Below are positions 19,905-28,875 of a DNA stretch of 64,000 nucleotides, piece after piece (the stretch's first letter is position 1; every line of letters begins with the position of its first letter). Under the pieces are notes generated by a model, which worked only from the letters and a program-made list of their open reading frames with translations, was not told where the DNA came from and made no database searches. The position numbers were made by a program, and so were the translations under genes. Origin of the DNA: Paraburkholderia haematera. GTDB taxonomy: Bacteria; Pseudomonadota; Gammaproteobacteria; Burkholderiales; Burkholderiaceae. The stretch is from the NCBI RefSeq assembly GCF_905220975.1, contig NZ_CAJNBK010000012.1, positions 117,155-181,154 of the forward strand. Reading direction: 5' to 3'.

Positions 19905-20480
19905 GGCTTCTTGGATAGTGCGAAAACAAAGGCGGCCAGTCGTTTTAGCCGGCCGGCACGGCAAGGGCGATGCTGCGCTAACCCGAGGTCGGGAATCACG
20001 CGCAATCCGCTATTTTACCGCGCCCGCTGCCTGTGGGCTGCGGCGCGGCGGTTGAGCGTGGTGAAGCGGGTTACCGGACCTCGAAGCGTCGGCGCCGCCG
20101 GTTGTTACGATCGGCGCCGCGAAGTACGTTGGCGTGGCTGCAGCCGCGCTTCAGCAAGGATACGGCGATGGGCGAAAACCGCGCAGGGTGGCTGCCATCG
20201 GCTGTCCGGCATGCGCCGGATAGGCGCGCCGCGCGGGCAACATTTTCAGGATGATACCGAAACCCGCCGTGCGCCGCAGCATTGACCCTGCTGATAAAAC
20301 TGGCAAAAGTGGAGAAAACGGGCTGGAAAGGTGAGGAATGGGTCTGAACCGGTCGAGACGCGCCGCGAGATGTGACTGTGTGGACTTAGCCGGCTGTTTT
20401 GGTACACAAAGGTTGCCAGGCGGGCGTCGAGGCCGCCGAAAACTCAATCTGCATAAGCATTGTAGCGTTTGGTACTTTGG
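19905..20480. other. Intergenic region between fpr and the sugar transporter operon
   Basis: A 576-base stretch with no supported gene. It should hold the fpr promoter and the 3' end of the ytfQ-like operon. Several frames are open because of GC content, but none has a ribosome binding site or similarity I recognise. Confidence 0.5.
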
Positions 20481-21440
20481 TCACGCCGGAGCCGCCGAAC
20501 GCCTTTTGCCACGCTGCTTCAGCACTCTCGCTTGCAGCACGATCACCAGCAGCAGGAACACCCCGCGAATCACCGACTGCCAATACGCCGACAAGCTGAT
20601 GAACCCGAGCCCGTTTTCGAAGTTCAGCAGGTTGAACACGAGCCCGAGCAACAGCACGCCCGCAATCGTCATGGCGATCGAGCCTTCGCCGCCGGTGAGC
20701 AAGGTGCCGCCGAGCACCACCGCCGAAATCGCGAACAGCTCCCAGCCTACCCCTTCGTTCGGCTGACCGGCACCGAATTGCGCGGCGAGGATCACGCCTG
20801 CCATGCCCGCCAGCAGTCCGCTTACCGCATAAGCCGTCACCAGTGTGCGGTCGACGTTCAGACCCATCAGCCGTGCCGCTTCCTCACTGCCGCCGATCGC
20901 CAGCGAATGCCGCCCGAAGCGCGTGCTGCGCAGCGCGAGCCACCCGGCCACCGCCGCTACAACCGCGACGATGCCGGGAATCGGCAGTCCGAACAGATCG
21001 CCCTGGCCGAAGTTGCCGAAGTTCGAGTCGGACGCGATCGAGACCGCATCGTTCTTGCCGAGCAACAGCGCGACGCCGTGCGCGCCGAGGCTGGTCGCGA
21101 GCGTCACGATGAAGGGCAGGATTTTCAGCCGCGTAATGATCAGGCCGTTGAGTACGCCGACGGCCATGCCGGCCGCGCAGCCGGCCAGCACCGCGACCCA
21201 GCCGCCGTACACGCTGGTCAACGCGGCGACCACGCTCGCCAACGCGGCTACCGTGCCGACCGACAGGTCGATGCCGCCCGTGATGATCACGAAAGCCATG
21301 CCGATCGAGATCAGCGCGAACATCGAGTTGTAACGCCAGAACGAGGTGATGTTGTAGGCCGAGCCGAAATGGTCGTAGCGCACGAGACCGAGCACGATCA
21401 GCACGACGAGAGCAAGCAGGATGGGAAGGTTCTTTTTCAT
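20481..21440 (-). CDS. yjfF: YjfF-like sugar ABC transporter permease
   Basis: A 319-residue inner-membrane permease of the ribose/galactofuranose family (BPD_transp_2). Hydrophobic helices run throughout; the diagnostic loop GIDLSVGTVAALASV and the EAA-like segment with VVLGGTLLTGGEGS are present. It is the last gene of the operon, 36 bases after the YtfT-like permease. The two permeases presumably form the heterodimeric channel for the YtfQ-bound sugar. E. coli YtfQ-YtfR-YtfT-YjfF imports galactofuranose; assignment here is by family and gene order. Confidence 0.85.
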   Translation of the reverse strand: MKKNLPILLALVVLIVLGLVRYDHFGSAYNITSFWRYNSMFALISIGMAFVIITGGIDLSVGTVAALASVVAALTSVYGGWVAVLAGCAAGMAVGVLNGLIITRLKILPFIVTLATSLGAHGVALLLGKNDAVSIASDSNFGNFGQGDLFGLPIPGIVAVVAAVAGWLALRSTRFGRHSLAIGGSEEAARLMGLNVDRTLVTAYAVSGLLAGMAGVILAAQFGAGQPNEGVGWELFAISAVVLGGTLLTGGEGSIAMTIAGVLLLGLVFNLLNFENGLGFISLSAYWQSVIRGVFLLLVIVLQARVLKQRGKRRSAAPA

Positions 21441-21476
21441 CGCATCGAATCCGGGAGTGTCCCTGAAGCGTTGGGG

Positions 21477-22505
21477 TTACCGCGAGCGCCGCTGCACATA
21501 AACCGCCGCGACGATGATGCCGGCCTTCACCACCAGCGCCGCCGCGTCGGGAATGCCGTGCGCGAGCAGCGTATAGCGCAGCAACTGGATGATCAGCGCG
21601 CCGATCAGCGTGCCGCCGATAGACGCCTTGCCGCCCGTCAGCGCTGTGCCGCCGACCGCCACCGCGGCGATCGCGTCGAGTTCCACGCCGAGCCCCACCA
21701 CATTCGCATCCGAGGACGAATTCACCGAGATCGAGATCAGCCCCGCCAGCCCCGCGAGCGCGGCGCACACCGTGTAAGCAATCAGCTTCACGGTGGCCGT
21801 CGGCACACCGCACAGATAGGCAGCCTTTTCGTTGCCGCCGGTGATCAGCAGATACTGGCCGAACAGCGTCTTGCGCACGATCCACGCGAACAGCACGACC
21901 AGCGCGAGCATCAGCAGCACCTGAAACGGCACGCCGGCGACCTTGCCCAAGGCGATCCATTGGAAGGCGGGCGTGTTGAACGCCTGCAGGCTGCCGTCGG
22001 TGACGACCTGGGCGATGCCGCGCCCGGCGATGAACAGCACCAGCGTCGCGACAATCGGCTGCACGGATAGCCTCGTCACCAGCAAGCCGTTGAAGACGCC
22101 ACACGCCGCTGCCGCCAGCACGGGCAGCACAAACGCGAGCGCAATGCCGCCCGGCCCCGCAATGTTCAGGAACAGCATCGGCGCGAGCGCACCCGAGATC
22201 GCCATCGACGCGCCCACCGACAAATCGATGCCGCCCGTCGCCACCACCAGCGTCATGCCGATGCCGACGATCACGATCGTCACCACCTGGGTCATGTTGA
22301 CGTTGAAGGTTTGCAGCGACCAGAAGTGCGGGGTGAAGATCAGGTTGAAGAGCACCATCGCGAGCAGCACGATCACTTCGCGTTGCATGGCGAGGCGCCG
22401 CCATGTCTTTGCCGTCGATGCGGGCGTGACGCGTGGCGCGGCAGAGGCTTGCATCGGCGGTGCGGTTTCGTTGTGCAACGACTCGGTGTGCAACTTAAGC
22501 GCCAT
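21477..22505 (-). CDS. ytfT: YtfT-like sugar ABC transporter permease
   Basis: A 342-residue permease with a cytoplasmic N-terminal extension of about 45 residues before the first helix. The family motif GIDLSVGASMAISGALAP and the AVGGTALTGGKAS loop are present. Its start overlaps the ATPase gene by 11 bases, so translation is probably coupled. It pairs with the YjfF-like permease downstream. Substrate is inferred from the YtfQ-like binding protein. Confidence 0.85.
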   Translation of the reverse strand: MALKLHTESLHNETAPPMQASAAPRVTPASTAKTWRRLAMQREVIVLLAMVLFNLIFTPHFWSLQTFNVNMTQVVTIVIVGIGMTLVVATGGIDLSVGASMAISGALAPMLFLNIAGPGGIALAFVLPVLAAAACGVFNGLLVTRLSVQPIVATLVLFIAGRGIAQVVTDGSLQAFNTPAFQWIALGKVAGVPFQVLLMLALVVLFAWIVRKTLFGQYLLITGGNEKAAYLCGVPTATVKLIAYTVCAALAGLAGLISISVNSSSDANVVGLGVELDAIAAVAVGGTALTGGKASIGGTLIGALIIQLLRYTLLAHGIPDAAALVVKAGIIVAAVYVQRRSR

Positions 22506-24120
22506 GACGGTCGCCCTCCAACGCGTCTTCGATATGGGCGGCCTGGGCGGCTTCGACCAGTTGCGACGGGCCTTCGCTGCCGTAGGCGATGGCGTCCATG
22601 ATCGCGGTCTCGCTCATGTCGGCGCCATTCAGTTCGGCGACGGTGCGACCGTCGCGAATCACCACTGCGCGGTCGGCCACCGCGGTCAGTTCTTCGAGTT
22701 CGGAGGCGGATAGCAGCACCGCGAGGCCCGCATCGCGCAGTTCGCGCACGATCTTCGCCACGTCCGCTTTGGCGCCGACGTCGATGCCACGCGTCGGTTC
22801 GTCGAGTAACAGTAACGAAGGTTGCGCGGCGAGCCAGCGCGCGAGCAGCACCTTCTGCTGATTGCCGCCTGACAACTCGCGAATCGGCTGATCGGCCGAG
22901 CGCAGCTTGATGCCGAGCGATGCAATGAAACGGTCGACGATCGCCTGCTGTTTCTTCACGTCGACCACGCCGTTCTTCGCCAGCGTGCGCAGGCAGACGA
23001 GCGTGAGGTTGTCGCGCACCGAGAGTTCCGGGACGATGCCTTCGGCTTTGCGGTCTTCGGTGAGGTAAGCGAGGCCACGCGCGATCGCGTCCTGAGGCGA
23101 CTTCAACGCCACCACCTCGCCGCCGATCGACAAGGAACCGTGTTCGAGAGGATCGGCGCCGAACATCAGACGCATGGTTTCGGTCCGGCCCGAGCCGAGC
23201 AGGCCCGCCAGACCCACCGCTTCGCCCGCATGCACTTCAAGCGACACGTCGCTTACTTTCGGATGCGTGCCCAGATGCGTCGCGGCGATCGCCTGCTTGC
23301 CACGCCGCGCGAGATTCGCTTCGCGCGCGGCGGCGTCTTCCTGTACGACGGCGGCAAGCGTGCGGCCGAGCATGGTTGTGACGAGTTGCAGTTTGTCCAT
23401 CTCCGCCATCGTGCTTTGCGCGACCGTCTGGCCGTCGCGCATCACGGTGACGCGATCGCACAGCGCGTACAGTTCGTCGAGCCGGTGCGACACGAAGATC
23501 ACCGCGCGGCCGTCGTCGCGCAGTTTGCGCACCACGGTGAAGAGCAGTTCCACTTCGCGTTCGTCGAGCGAGGAGGTGGACTCGTCCATGATGACCATCT
23601 TCGCATCCGACGACACCGCGCGCGCCAGCGCCACCATCTGCTGAATGGCGGTCGAATAGCGGCCGACCGGTTTCTTCACGTCGATCTGCAAACCGAACGA
23701 TTCAAGCAGGGCGGCGGCGCGTTGCTGCACTGCGCGCCAGTCGATCAGACCGAAGCGTCGCGGTTCGCGGCCGAGAAAAATGTTCTCCGCCACCGAGCGA
23801 AACGGCACGAGGTTGATCTCTTGATAGATCGTGCTGATGCCGGCTTCGCGCGCCTGTTTTGGGGTGCGGAAATCGACTTCGCGGCCTTCGAAGCGCACGT
23901 TGCCCGAACCACGCCGATACGCGCCGGTCAGGATCTTGATCATGGTCGATTTGCCGGCGCCGTTCTGGCCGATCAGCGCGTGCACTTCGCCGGCTGCCAC
24001 GCTCAGATTGGCACTGCGCAACGCGGGTACGCCGCCGAAGCTGATGCCGATGTCCTGCATCTCCAGCAGCGGCGAACGGGTAAGGGGAGAGAGCGGTGTC
24101 TGCGTGCCGGATTCCGTCAC
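22495..24120 (-). CDS. ytfR: YtfR-like sugar ABC transporter ATPase (two ABC domains)
   Basis: A 541-residue ATPase with tandem ABC domains, starting at GTG after a strong AGGAGGACACCC site. Domain 1 has Walker A GQNGAGKST (51-59) and a degenerate signature (RYSTAIQQMVALARA) with Walker B VIMDESTSSLD. Domain 2 has GLLGSGRTET, a good signature LSGGNQQKVLLARWL and Walker B LLLDEPTRGIDVGAK. This asymmetric arrangement is normal for RbsA/YtfR-type ATPases. A 345-base structured spacer separates it from the binding-protein gene. Confidence 0.9.
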   Translation of the reverse strand: MTESGTQTPLSPLTRSPLLEMQDIGISFGGVPALRSANLSVAAGEVHALIGQNGAGKSTMIKILTGAYRRGSGNVRFEGREVDFRTPKQAREAGISTIYQEINLVPFRSVAENIFLGREPRRFGLIDWRAVQQRAAALLESFGLQIDVKKPVGRYSTAIQQMVALARAVSSDAKMVIMDESTSSLDEREVELLFTVVRKLRDDGRAVIFVSHRLDELYALCDRVTVMRDGQTVAQSTMAEMDKLQLVTTMLGRTLAAVVQEDAAAREANLARRGKQAIAATHLGTHPKVSDVSLEVHAGEAVGLAGLLGSGRTETMRLMFGADPLEHGSLSIGGEVVALKSPQDAIARGLAYLTEDRKAEGIVPELSVRDNLTLVCLRTLAKNGVVDVKKQQAIVDRFIASLGIKLRSADQPIRELSGGNQQKVLLARWLAAQPSLLLLDEPTRGIDVGAKADVAKIVRELRDAGLAVLLSASELEELTAVADRAVVIRDGRTVAELNGADMSETAIMDAIAYGSEGPSQLVEAAQAAHIEDALEGDRHGA

Positions 24121-24465
24121 GGGTGTCCTCCTGATGCGAGTGCTGCTTCATGTGCTGCGTGCGCTGTATGCATTGCTCGTGCGAGCCGCTGGGGCCGTTC
24201 GTTCGGGCGCTATGCGGGCCGTATCTCCGCACCATCGCGAACCATGTTACGCCGCATAAAAGCGAAGCGACGGCCCGTGCTGCCACGAACGCGTCGCTCC
24301 GAACCCTTCCCGTCACCCGCCCCTCCGAGGAGATTGACTCGGGGCGGGGACGTCCTGCGGGCACGGCTCCCGAAGAGGCTTTCTTCGGGGTACGGAGCGC
24401 GTGGACACTCCGTTAAAGCCCTGTCCTCAAGCTAACCGCACGTACCCACGACGGCCGGTTGTCGA
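24121..24465 (-). other. Intercistronic structured region between ytfQ and ytfR
   Basis: Inside the operon, just after the binding-protein stop, lie several hairpins: 24316-24323/24341-24348 (8-bp G+C stem with inner pairs), 24369-24375/24383-24389, and 24392-24397/24408-24413. No gene is visible. Such stem-loops typically stabilise the upstream binding-protein mRNA or attenuate read-through, giving more binding protein than membrane components. That role is inferred. Confidence 0.55.
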
Positions 24466-25485
24466 TCAATAGCCGTACTGCATGCTCTGCTGCACGTTGC
24501 TCTTGTCGTAGAAGCGGTCCGACACCTTGACCCACGTCGGGATTTTTTCGCCCTTCGCGTAACGCTGGGCAACGTCGCAGGCGAGCGGGCCGAAGAAAGG
24601 GCTCGATTGCACGCTTGCGCCGAGTTCGCCGGCGGCGATCGCATCCATGCCGCCCTTGGTGCCGTCGATCGTGACGATCTGGATATCCTTGCCCGGTTGC
24701 TTGCCGGCCGCCTTGATCGCGGCGATCGCGCCGAGCGCCATCTCATCGTTATGCGCGTACACGGCGGTCACGTCCGGATGCGCCTGCAACAGCGTTTCCA
24801 TGACCTGGCGGCCCTTGTCGCGCGCGAAGTCGCCGCTTTGCGAGGCGATGATCGTCATGCCCGGATTCTTCGCGATGATTTCGTCGAAACCCTTCTTGCG
24901 ATCGTTCGCCGCGGACGCGCCGGTGGTGCCTTCGAGTTCAATGATCTTCGCCTTGCCGCCGGTCGCCTTGACCAGCCAGTCGGCGGCACGATGCCCCTGA
25001 TCGATGAAGTCCGAGCCGATGAAGGTGATGTAGTCGCGACCCGCCTTGGCCACCGACTGATCGACGTCGCGGTCGACCAGGATCACCGGAATGCCCGCTT
25101 TTTTAGCTTGCAGCACGACCGGCGCAAGCGGTTTTTCTTCGCGCGGCGGGAACACGAGCAGATCGACGTGCTGCGCGATCATGCTTTGAATGTCCGAGAC
25201 CTGTTTGGAGTTGGAGCCGTTGGCGTCGGTCATCACGATCTGCCAGCCGCACTTTGCTGCGACGTCCTTGAAGCTCCTGGTTTCCGCGAGACGCCATGGA
25301 TTGTTGCTTTCGGTCTGCGCGAAGCCGACCTTCAGCGGAGTCTTGCTGGGCAACTTCGGCAACGCATCGTCGGCGTGCGCCGTGGCGGCGCCGAACCCGA
25401 TGGCCAGAGCCAGCAGCGAACCTGCCAGCGGACGAATCTGCTGCGTGCGCGCGTGCTTGCGCGACTGCGTGTTGAGCGACGCCAT
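24466..25485 (-). CDS. ytfQ: YtfQ-like sugar-binding periplasmic protein
   Basis: A 339-residue binding protein with a Sec signal peptide cleaved near residue 38 (ATAHA). The mature part resembles E. coli YtfQ: ELEGTTGASAANDRKKGFDE, SQSGDFARDKGRQVMETLL and VYAHNDEMALGAIAAIKAAG. YtfQ binds galactofuranose, with some galactopyranose. It is the first gene of the importer operon, with GGAGGAAGACA before its ATG. The divergently placed aldose 1-epimerase suits a hexose or pentose substrate. The exact sugar is uncertain; L-arabinose or galactose is possible. Confidence 0.88.
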   Translation of the reverse strand: MASLNTQSRKHARTQQIRPLAGSLLALAIGFGAATAHADDALPKLPSKTPLKVGFAQTESNNPWRLAETRSFKDVAAKCGWQIVMTDANGSNSKQVSDIQSMIAQHVDLLVFPPREEKPLAPVVLQAKKAGIPVILVDRDVDQSVAKAGRDYITFIGSDFIDQGHRAADWLVKATGGKAKIIELEGTTGASAANDRKKGFDEIIAKNPGMTIIASQSGDFARDKGRQVMETLLQAHPDVTAVYAHNDEMALGAIAAIKAAGKQPGKDIQIVTIDGTKGGMDAIAAGELGASVQSSPFFGPLACDVAQRYAKGEKIPTWVKVSDRFYDKSNVQQSMQYGY

Positions 25486-25572
25486 TGTCTTCCTCCAGTA
25501 CCTGGTGAGGTGTATTTGCTTTTTAGTGTTTCTCCTGTCGGCCGCGCTGTTTCACTTTGACCAGACGTGCCG

Positions 25573-25602
25573 ATTATTTCATCGAGAATTATTATCGGTC
25601 AA
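25573..25602 (-). promoter_or_regulatory. Candidate promoter of the ytfQ operon
   Basis: On the minus strand TTGACC (25597-25602) is followed after 18 bases by AATAAT (25573-25578). An ACTAATAATATT operator candidate adjoins the -35 box on its upstream side, inside the 3' end of the LacI gene. Confidence 0.5.
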
Positions 25603-26681
25603 TCACTAATAATATTAATTATTGGCTTTTCTGCCTCGGTAATTACCCTGACCGAACCGCGCTCGACGAGCGGTCCATCCAGTTTCACGAGACGATGGCG
25701 CACGGGGGCGCCGGCTGCGCGGTTGTGTTCTTCCTGCAGCAAGGTTTCGACGGCCCAGCGTCCCAGTTCGTAGTTCGGCAGCACCACCGTCGACAGGGGT
25801 GGATGCGTGTGGCGGGCAATTTCCTGGTCGTCGTAGCCGAGCACGGAAACGTCTTCGGGCACGCGCAGGCCGAGTTGTTTCAGCGCCTCGATCGCGCCCA
25901 GCGCGGTCAGGTCGTTACCGCAGAAAATGGCGGTCGGCGGATGCGCCTCGCGCATCAGCGAGAGCGTCATTTCGAAGCCGAGCCCCGAGCTCCAGTCGCC
26001 GTCGCGCACCAGTTCCGGCGCGTACGGCAGATCGGCGGTGGCGAGCGCGGTGCGATAGCCCTTGAGGCGGTCTTTCGAGGCGTCTTGCCACGGCTCGCCG
26101 TTGATATAGCCGATTCGCCGATGCCCCGACTGCAGCAGATAGTCGGTCGCCAGATGCCCGCCCGCGACCTCGGCGGGCACCACGGACGAAACCCCGCCTT
26201 CGCTCGTGTAGCAGTTGAGCAGTACGGTGGGCACTCGCGAGAGCGCCGCCGGCAGGGTGACCTTGCGGGTGTAGACGGTTGCGTAGATCACGCCGAATAC
26301 GTGCGGGTTCGACAGCGTCGCGTCGAGCACCTGCTTTTCGATGTCGGCATTGCCGTGCGTTGAGTAGACGGCGAGCATCTTGCCGCTTGCATAGGCCGCA
26401 TCGCGCGCGCCGTCGACGTTGACGACCGGGTGTGGACTGGTCGATATCTCGTCGGCCAGATAGACGATCAGGTTGCGTTCGTCATCCGAAACCGACACCG
26501 GTTCGCGTAGCGACAGCCGGTAGCCGAGGTCGTGCGCCGCCTTCAGCACCTTGTTGCGGGTGGCCTCGGAGAATTTCGCGCCGGTCGCGTTGTTCAGAAC
26601 CAGCGAGACAGTGGATTGCGACACGCCAGTGAGCTTGGCGATGTCGGTCATGGTCGGACGGCGTTGAGTCGATTTTTTCAT
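25599..26681 (-). CDS. LacI-family transcriptional regulator
   Basis: A 360-residue regulator starting MKKSTQRRPTMTDIAKLTGV. The N-terminal HTH with hinge helix is TDIAKLTGVSQSTVSLVLNN. The periplasmic-binding-protein-like effector domain ends in GYDDQEIARHTHPPLSTV. It lies between the importer operon (downstream, same strand) and the divergent aldose epimerase. It probably represses both in the absence of sugar, through the repeated ACTAATAATATT sites near each promoter. Its stop codon overlaps the ytfQ promoter region, so lacI transcription runs straight into the operon it likely controls. Confidence 0.92.
   Translation of the reverse strand: MKKSTQRRPTMTDIAKLTGVSQSTVSLVLNNATGAKFSEATRNKVLKAAHDLGYRLSLREPVSVSDDERNLIVYLADEISTSPHPVVNVDGARDAAYASGKMLAVYSTHGNADIEKQVLDATLSNPHVFGVIYATVYTRKVTLPAALSRVPTVLLNCYTSEGGVSSVVPAEVAGGHLATDYLLQSGHRRIGYINGEPWQDASKDRLKGYRTALATADLPYAPELVRDGDWSSGLGFEMTLSLMREAHPPTAIFCGNDLTALGAIEALKQLGLRVPEDVSVLGYDDQEIARHTHPPLSTVVLPNYELGRWAVETLLQEEHNRAAGAPVRHRLVKLDGPLVERGSVRVITEAEKPIINIISD
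25605..25616 (+). promoter_or_regulatory. LacI operator candidate 1 (ACTAATAATATT)
   Basis: ACTAATAATATT lies within the last codons of the regulator gene and next to the -35 box of the ytfQ promoter. The same 12 bases recur at 26841 and the first ten at 26751. The neighbouring ATCGGTCAAT (25594-25603) is also shared, as its complement, with the second site. Confidence 0.5.
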
Positions 26682-26750
26682 TGTGCGGGCCGCGCTGCGT
26701 CGGCGCGAAAGCAGGGGCATGCCGGTGGCATGGGTGGTGCTGACGGTACC

Positions 26751-26760
26751 ACTAATAATA
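26751..26760 (+). promoter_or_regulatory. Partial LacI operator candidate
   Basis: ACTAATAATA, 70 bases upstream of the regulator's own start codon, repeats the first ten bases of the other two sites but lacks the matching left half. It may be an auto-regulatory half-site. Confidence 0.35.
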
Positions 26761-26834
26761 TGCGTGCGGCAACGCACGCTAACCCGCCATTTGGGAGATT
26801 GGATCAGGCGTGAGCTGACTTGTTCCAGCAAAAA

Positions 26835-26859
26835 ATTATTACTAATAATATTGACCGAT
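26835..26859 (+). promoter_or_regulatory. LacI operator candidate 2 with -35 box for the epimerase gene
   Basis: ATTATTACTAATAAT (26835-26849) is a perfect 7+1+7 palindrome and overlaps ACTAATAATATT. It is directly followed by TTGACC (26851-26856), a good -35 box for the rightward epimerase gene, though the -10 is poor. The arrangement mirrors the ytfQ promoter. Confidence 0.55.
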
Positions 26860-26931
26860 ATGCTTTGGCGTGCGATTCTCGGTCGCGCGGACGCTAACCG
26901 TTCGCCGGCCGCGCGCGGTGCGCGGTCCGTC

Positions 26932-27972
26932 ATGGGAGATATCGATGGGCGTTCATACCGCCAACCGCCAGAGCCGCCGCCCTTGCTGACCATGCGCGAC
27001 GTGTCCTTGAATCCGATCCGCCCGGTCCTGACCGGGCTCACATGGCTCGACGACCCCGCGATTGCGCAAACGCTGGTCACGCTGACGGCGGGCGCGATGC
27101 GAGTGGTGGTCGCGCCTGAAATTGGCGGCGCGCTGGCGGCTTACTACGAGTCGACGTCCGAAGGTCCGCTGCACTGGCTGCGGCCGGCCACGCGAGCCGC
27201 ATTCGATGAACGCGATCCGCTACGCATGGCGAGCTTCCCGCTGTTTCCCTACTGCAACCGGATTCGGGACGCGCGCTTCCAGTTCGACGGCGCCGTAGTC
27301 GATCTGAGCGGCAACGACCCGCGTTTTGCGCACGCGCTGCATGGCAACGCGTGGCGGCATCCCTGGCGGGTGGGGGCGCGCACGGGGAGTTCGGTGGAGT
27401 TGCACTTCGAGCACGAACCGGATTCGCAGCGGCCTGGCGACTGGCCGTTCCGCTATCGCGCGCAGCAGCGCATCGCATTGATTGGCGACGCGCTGCGCAT
27501 TACATTGTCCGCGCAGAATCTCGGCGACCGGCCGATGCCCTTTGGCATGGGACATCACCCGTACTATCCACGCACCGCGCAGACCCGTATTTACGCCGAT
27601 GTGCAAGGCATGTGGCACGCCGACGCGGACGTGCTCCCCACCCATTTCGGCCCGCACCCCGCGGTCGAGGCGCTGCGCCACGGCATGTCGCCGGACGCAT
27701 TCGCGCTCGACAACAACTTCGCCAACTGGTCGCGCGAGGCGACCATTGCGTGGCCCGACGAACACCGTCAATTGACGATGACCGCCGAAGCACCCTTCGA
27801 TCATATGGTGGTATTCGCGCCCGCCAACGAGTCGCAACTATGCGTGGAACCGGTGACCAACACCACCGATTGCTTCAACGTGGCCGGCATGCAGGAGCAG
27901 GTGGGCGGCTGCGTGTTGCAGCCAGGCGAGGAGATCGCGGCGACGCTGAACTGGACCCCGCGAAGAGGCTAG
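26932..27972 (+). CDS. Aldose 1-epimerase (mutarotase)
   Basis: A protein of about 346 residues; ATG at 26932 is preferred over 26992, and neither has a strong binding site. The galactose-mutarotase fold is shown by SFPLFPYCNRIRDARFQFDG, HALHGNAWRHPWRV and the catalytic-histidine region GMGHHPYYPR. The later glutamate region is FAPANESQLCVEPVTNTTDC. It interconverts alpha and beta anomers of hexoses or pentoses in the cytoplasm. It is divergent from the LacI regulator and the sugar importer, so it probably handles the imported sugar. Confidence 0.88.
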   Translation: MGDIDGRSYRQPPEPPPLLTMRDVSLNPIRPVLTGLTWLDDPAIAQTLVTLTAGAMRVVVAPEIGGALAAYYESTSEGPLHWLRPATRAAFDERDPLRMASFPLFPYCNRIRDARFQFDGAVVDLSGNDPRFAHALHGNAWRHPWRVGARTGSSVELHFEHEPDSQRPGDWPFRYRAQQRIALIGDALRITLSAQNLGDRPMPFGMGHHPYYPRTAQTRIYADVQGMWHADADVLPTHFGPHPAVEALRHGMSPDAFALDNNFANWSREATIAWPDEHRQLTMTAEAPFDHMVVFAPANESQLCVEPVTNTTDCFNVAGMQEQVGGCVLQPGEEIAATLNWTPRRG

Positions 27973-27973
27973 T

Positions 27974-28771
27974 TCACTCCACTCGCAACCGTGCCATATA
28001 CGGCAAATGATCGGACAGCCACGCGGTTTCCTGCGTCGGCTGGATCCATTCGACCGGCTCCATCCCGCGCACGAACATCTTGTCGAGCGCGAGCGCCGGG
28101 GAGAAGGCCGGGAAGGTGCGGCCGGATTCGCCGAGCAGCGTGGCCACTTCCCGCAGGCCGTGTTCGGCGAAGAGCGGCACGGAGTCGTTACGCCAGTCGT
28201 TGAAATCGCCGGCCAGCACCAGCGGGCCCTCCGGTGCTTCCTTTGCGATCCAGTGCGCGATCCAGCTCATCTGCCGCAAGCGCGCCGAGCGCGTCAGCGC
28301 GAGATGCGCGCACAGCAGCGTGACTGAATGACCGCCGAAGGTCGCCCGCGCCACCAGCAGTCCGCGCTTTTCGAAGCGATGTGCGGAGATGTCCCAGCGT
28401 CCGCCGAGATCGAGCGGATGCGGCGACAGAATCGCATTGCCATGCCGCCACGACGGCTTGAAGACATTCGGCCCAAGCGCGATCTCGAGTTCGGCCGCAC
28501 GTGCGATCTCGGTGGCCTGGCAATGCCAAACATCGTTCAACGGATCGGCGATCGGCGAGCCGAAACTACTTGCGAGGATCGGTGAGGGCATGCGCCGTGC
28601 CATCGCTTCCTGCAAAAAATACGCGTCCGCATGGGTCGACTGAACCCAGCGCTGCATTGCCTGCCAGGCCTGAAAGCCGAGCGGCGTGCGGCCCTTATGC
28701 AGATTCCAGCTCACCGCAATGAAATCCTTGGGCGCGACGCTCTCGCGGATCAATTCTTCTGGGTTTCGCAT
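27974..28771 (-). CDS. Endonuclease/exonuclease/phosphatase-family hydrolase
   Basis: A 265-residue EEP-fold protein starting MRNPEELIRESVAPKDFIAV. Catalytic motifs are SWNLHKGR (Asn), FLQEAM (metal Glu), LCAHLALTRSARLRQ (His), VLAGDFNDWRN (Asp/Asn) and the final LSDHLPYMARL (Asp-His). It is Mg-dependent; members cleave DNA, phosphoinositides or cardiolipin-like lipids. The protein lacks a signal peptide. It is convergent with the epimerase, with one base between stops. The substrate cannot be assigned. Confidence 0.88.
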   Translation of the reverse strand: MRNPEELIRESVAPKDFIAVSWNLHKGRTPLGFQAWQAMQRWVQSTHADAYFLQEAMARRMPSPILASSFGSPIADPLNDVWHCQATEIARAAELEIALGPNVFKPSWRHGNAILSPHPLDLGGRWDISAHRFEKRGLLVARATFGGHSVTLLCAHLALTRSARLRQMSWIAHWIAKEAPEGPLVLAGDFNDWRNDSVPLFAEHGLREVATLLGESGRTFPAFSPALALDKMFVRGMEPVEWIQPTQETAWLSDHLPYMARLRVE

Positions 28772-28875
28772 GCCGCGTTGTCCACGTGTCCTGTTGGGGC
28801 TTCGGTTATTCGCTTGAGTTTGCCTGAGCTTGCTTAAGCCGGCGTTAATTCGCGCGGATTGGCTGCCGGGTTGCC

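Noticed and set aside
24150..24416. Frames over the ytfQ-ytfR spacer
   Set aside because: They fall within hairpin DNA; no start region or similarity supports a gene.
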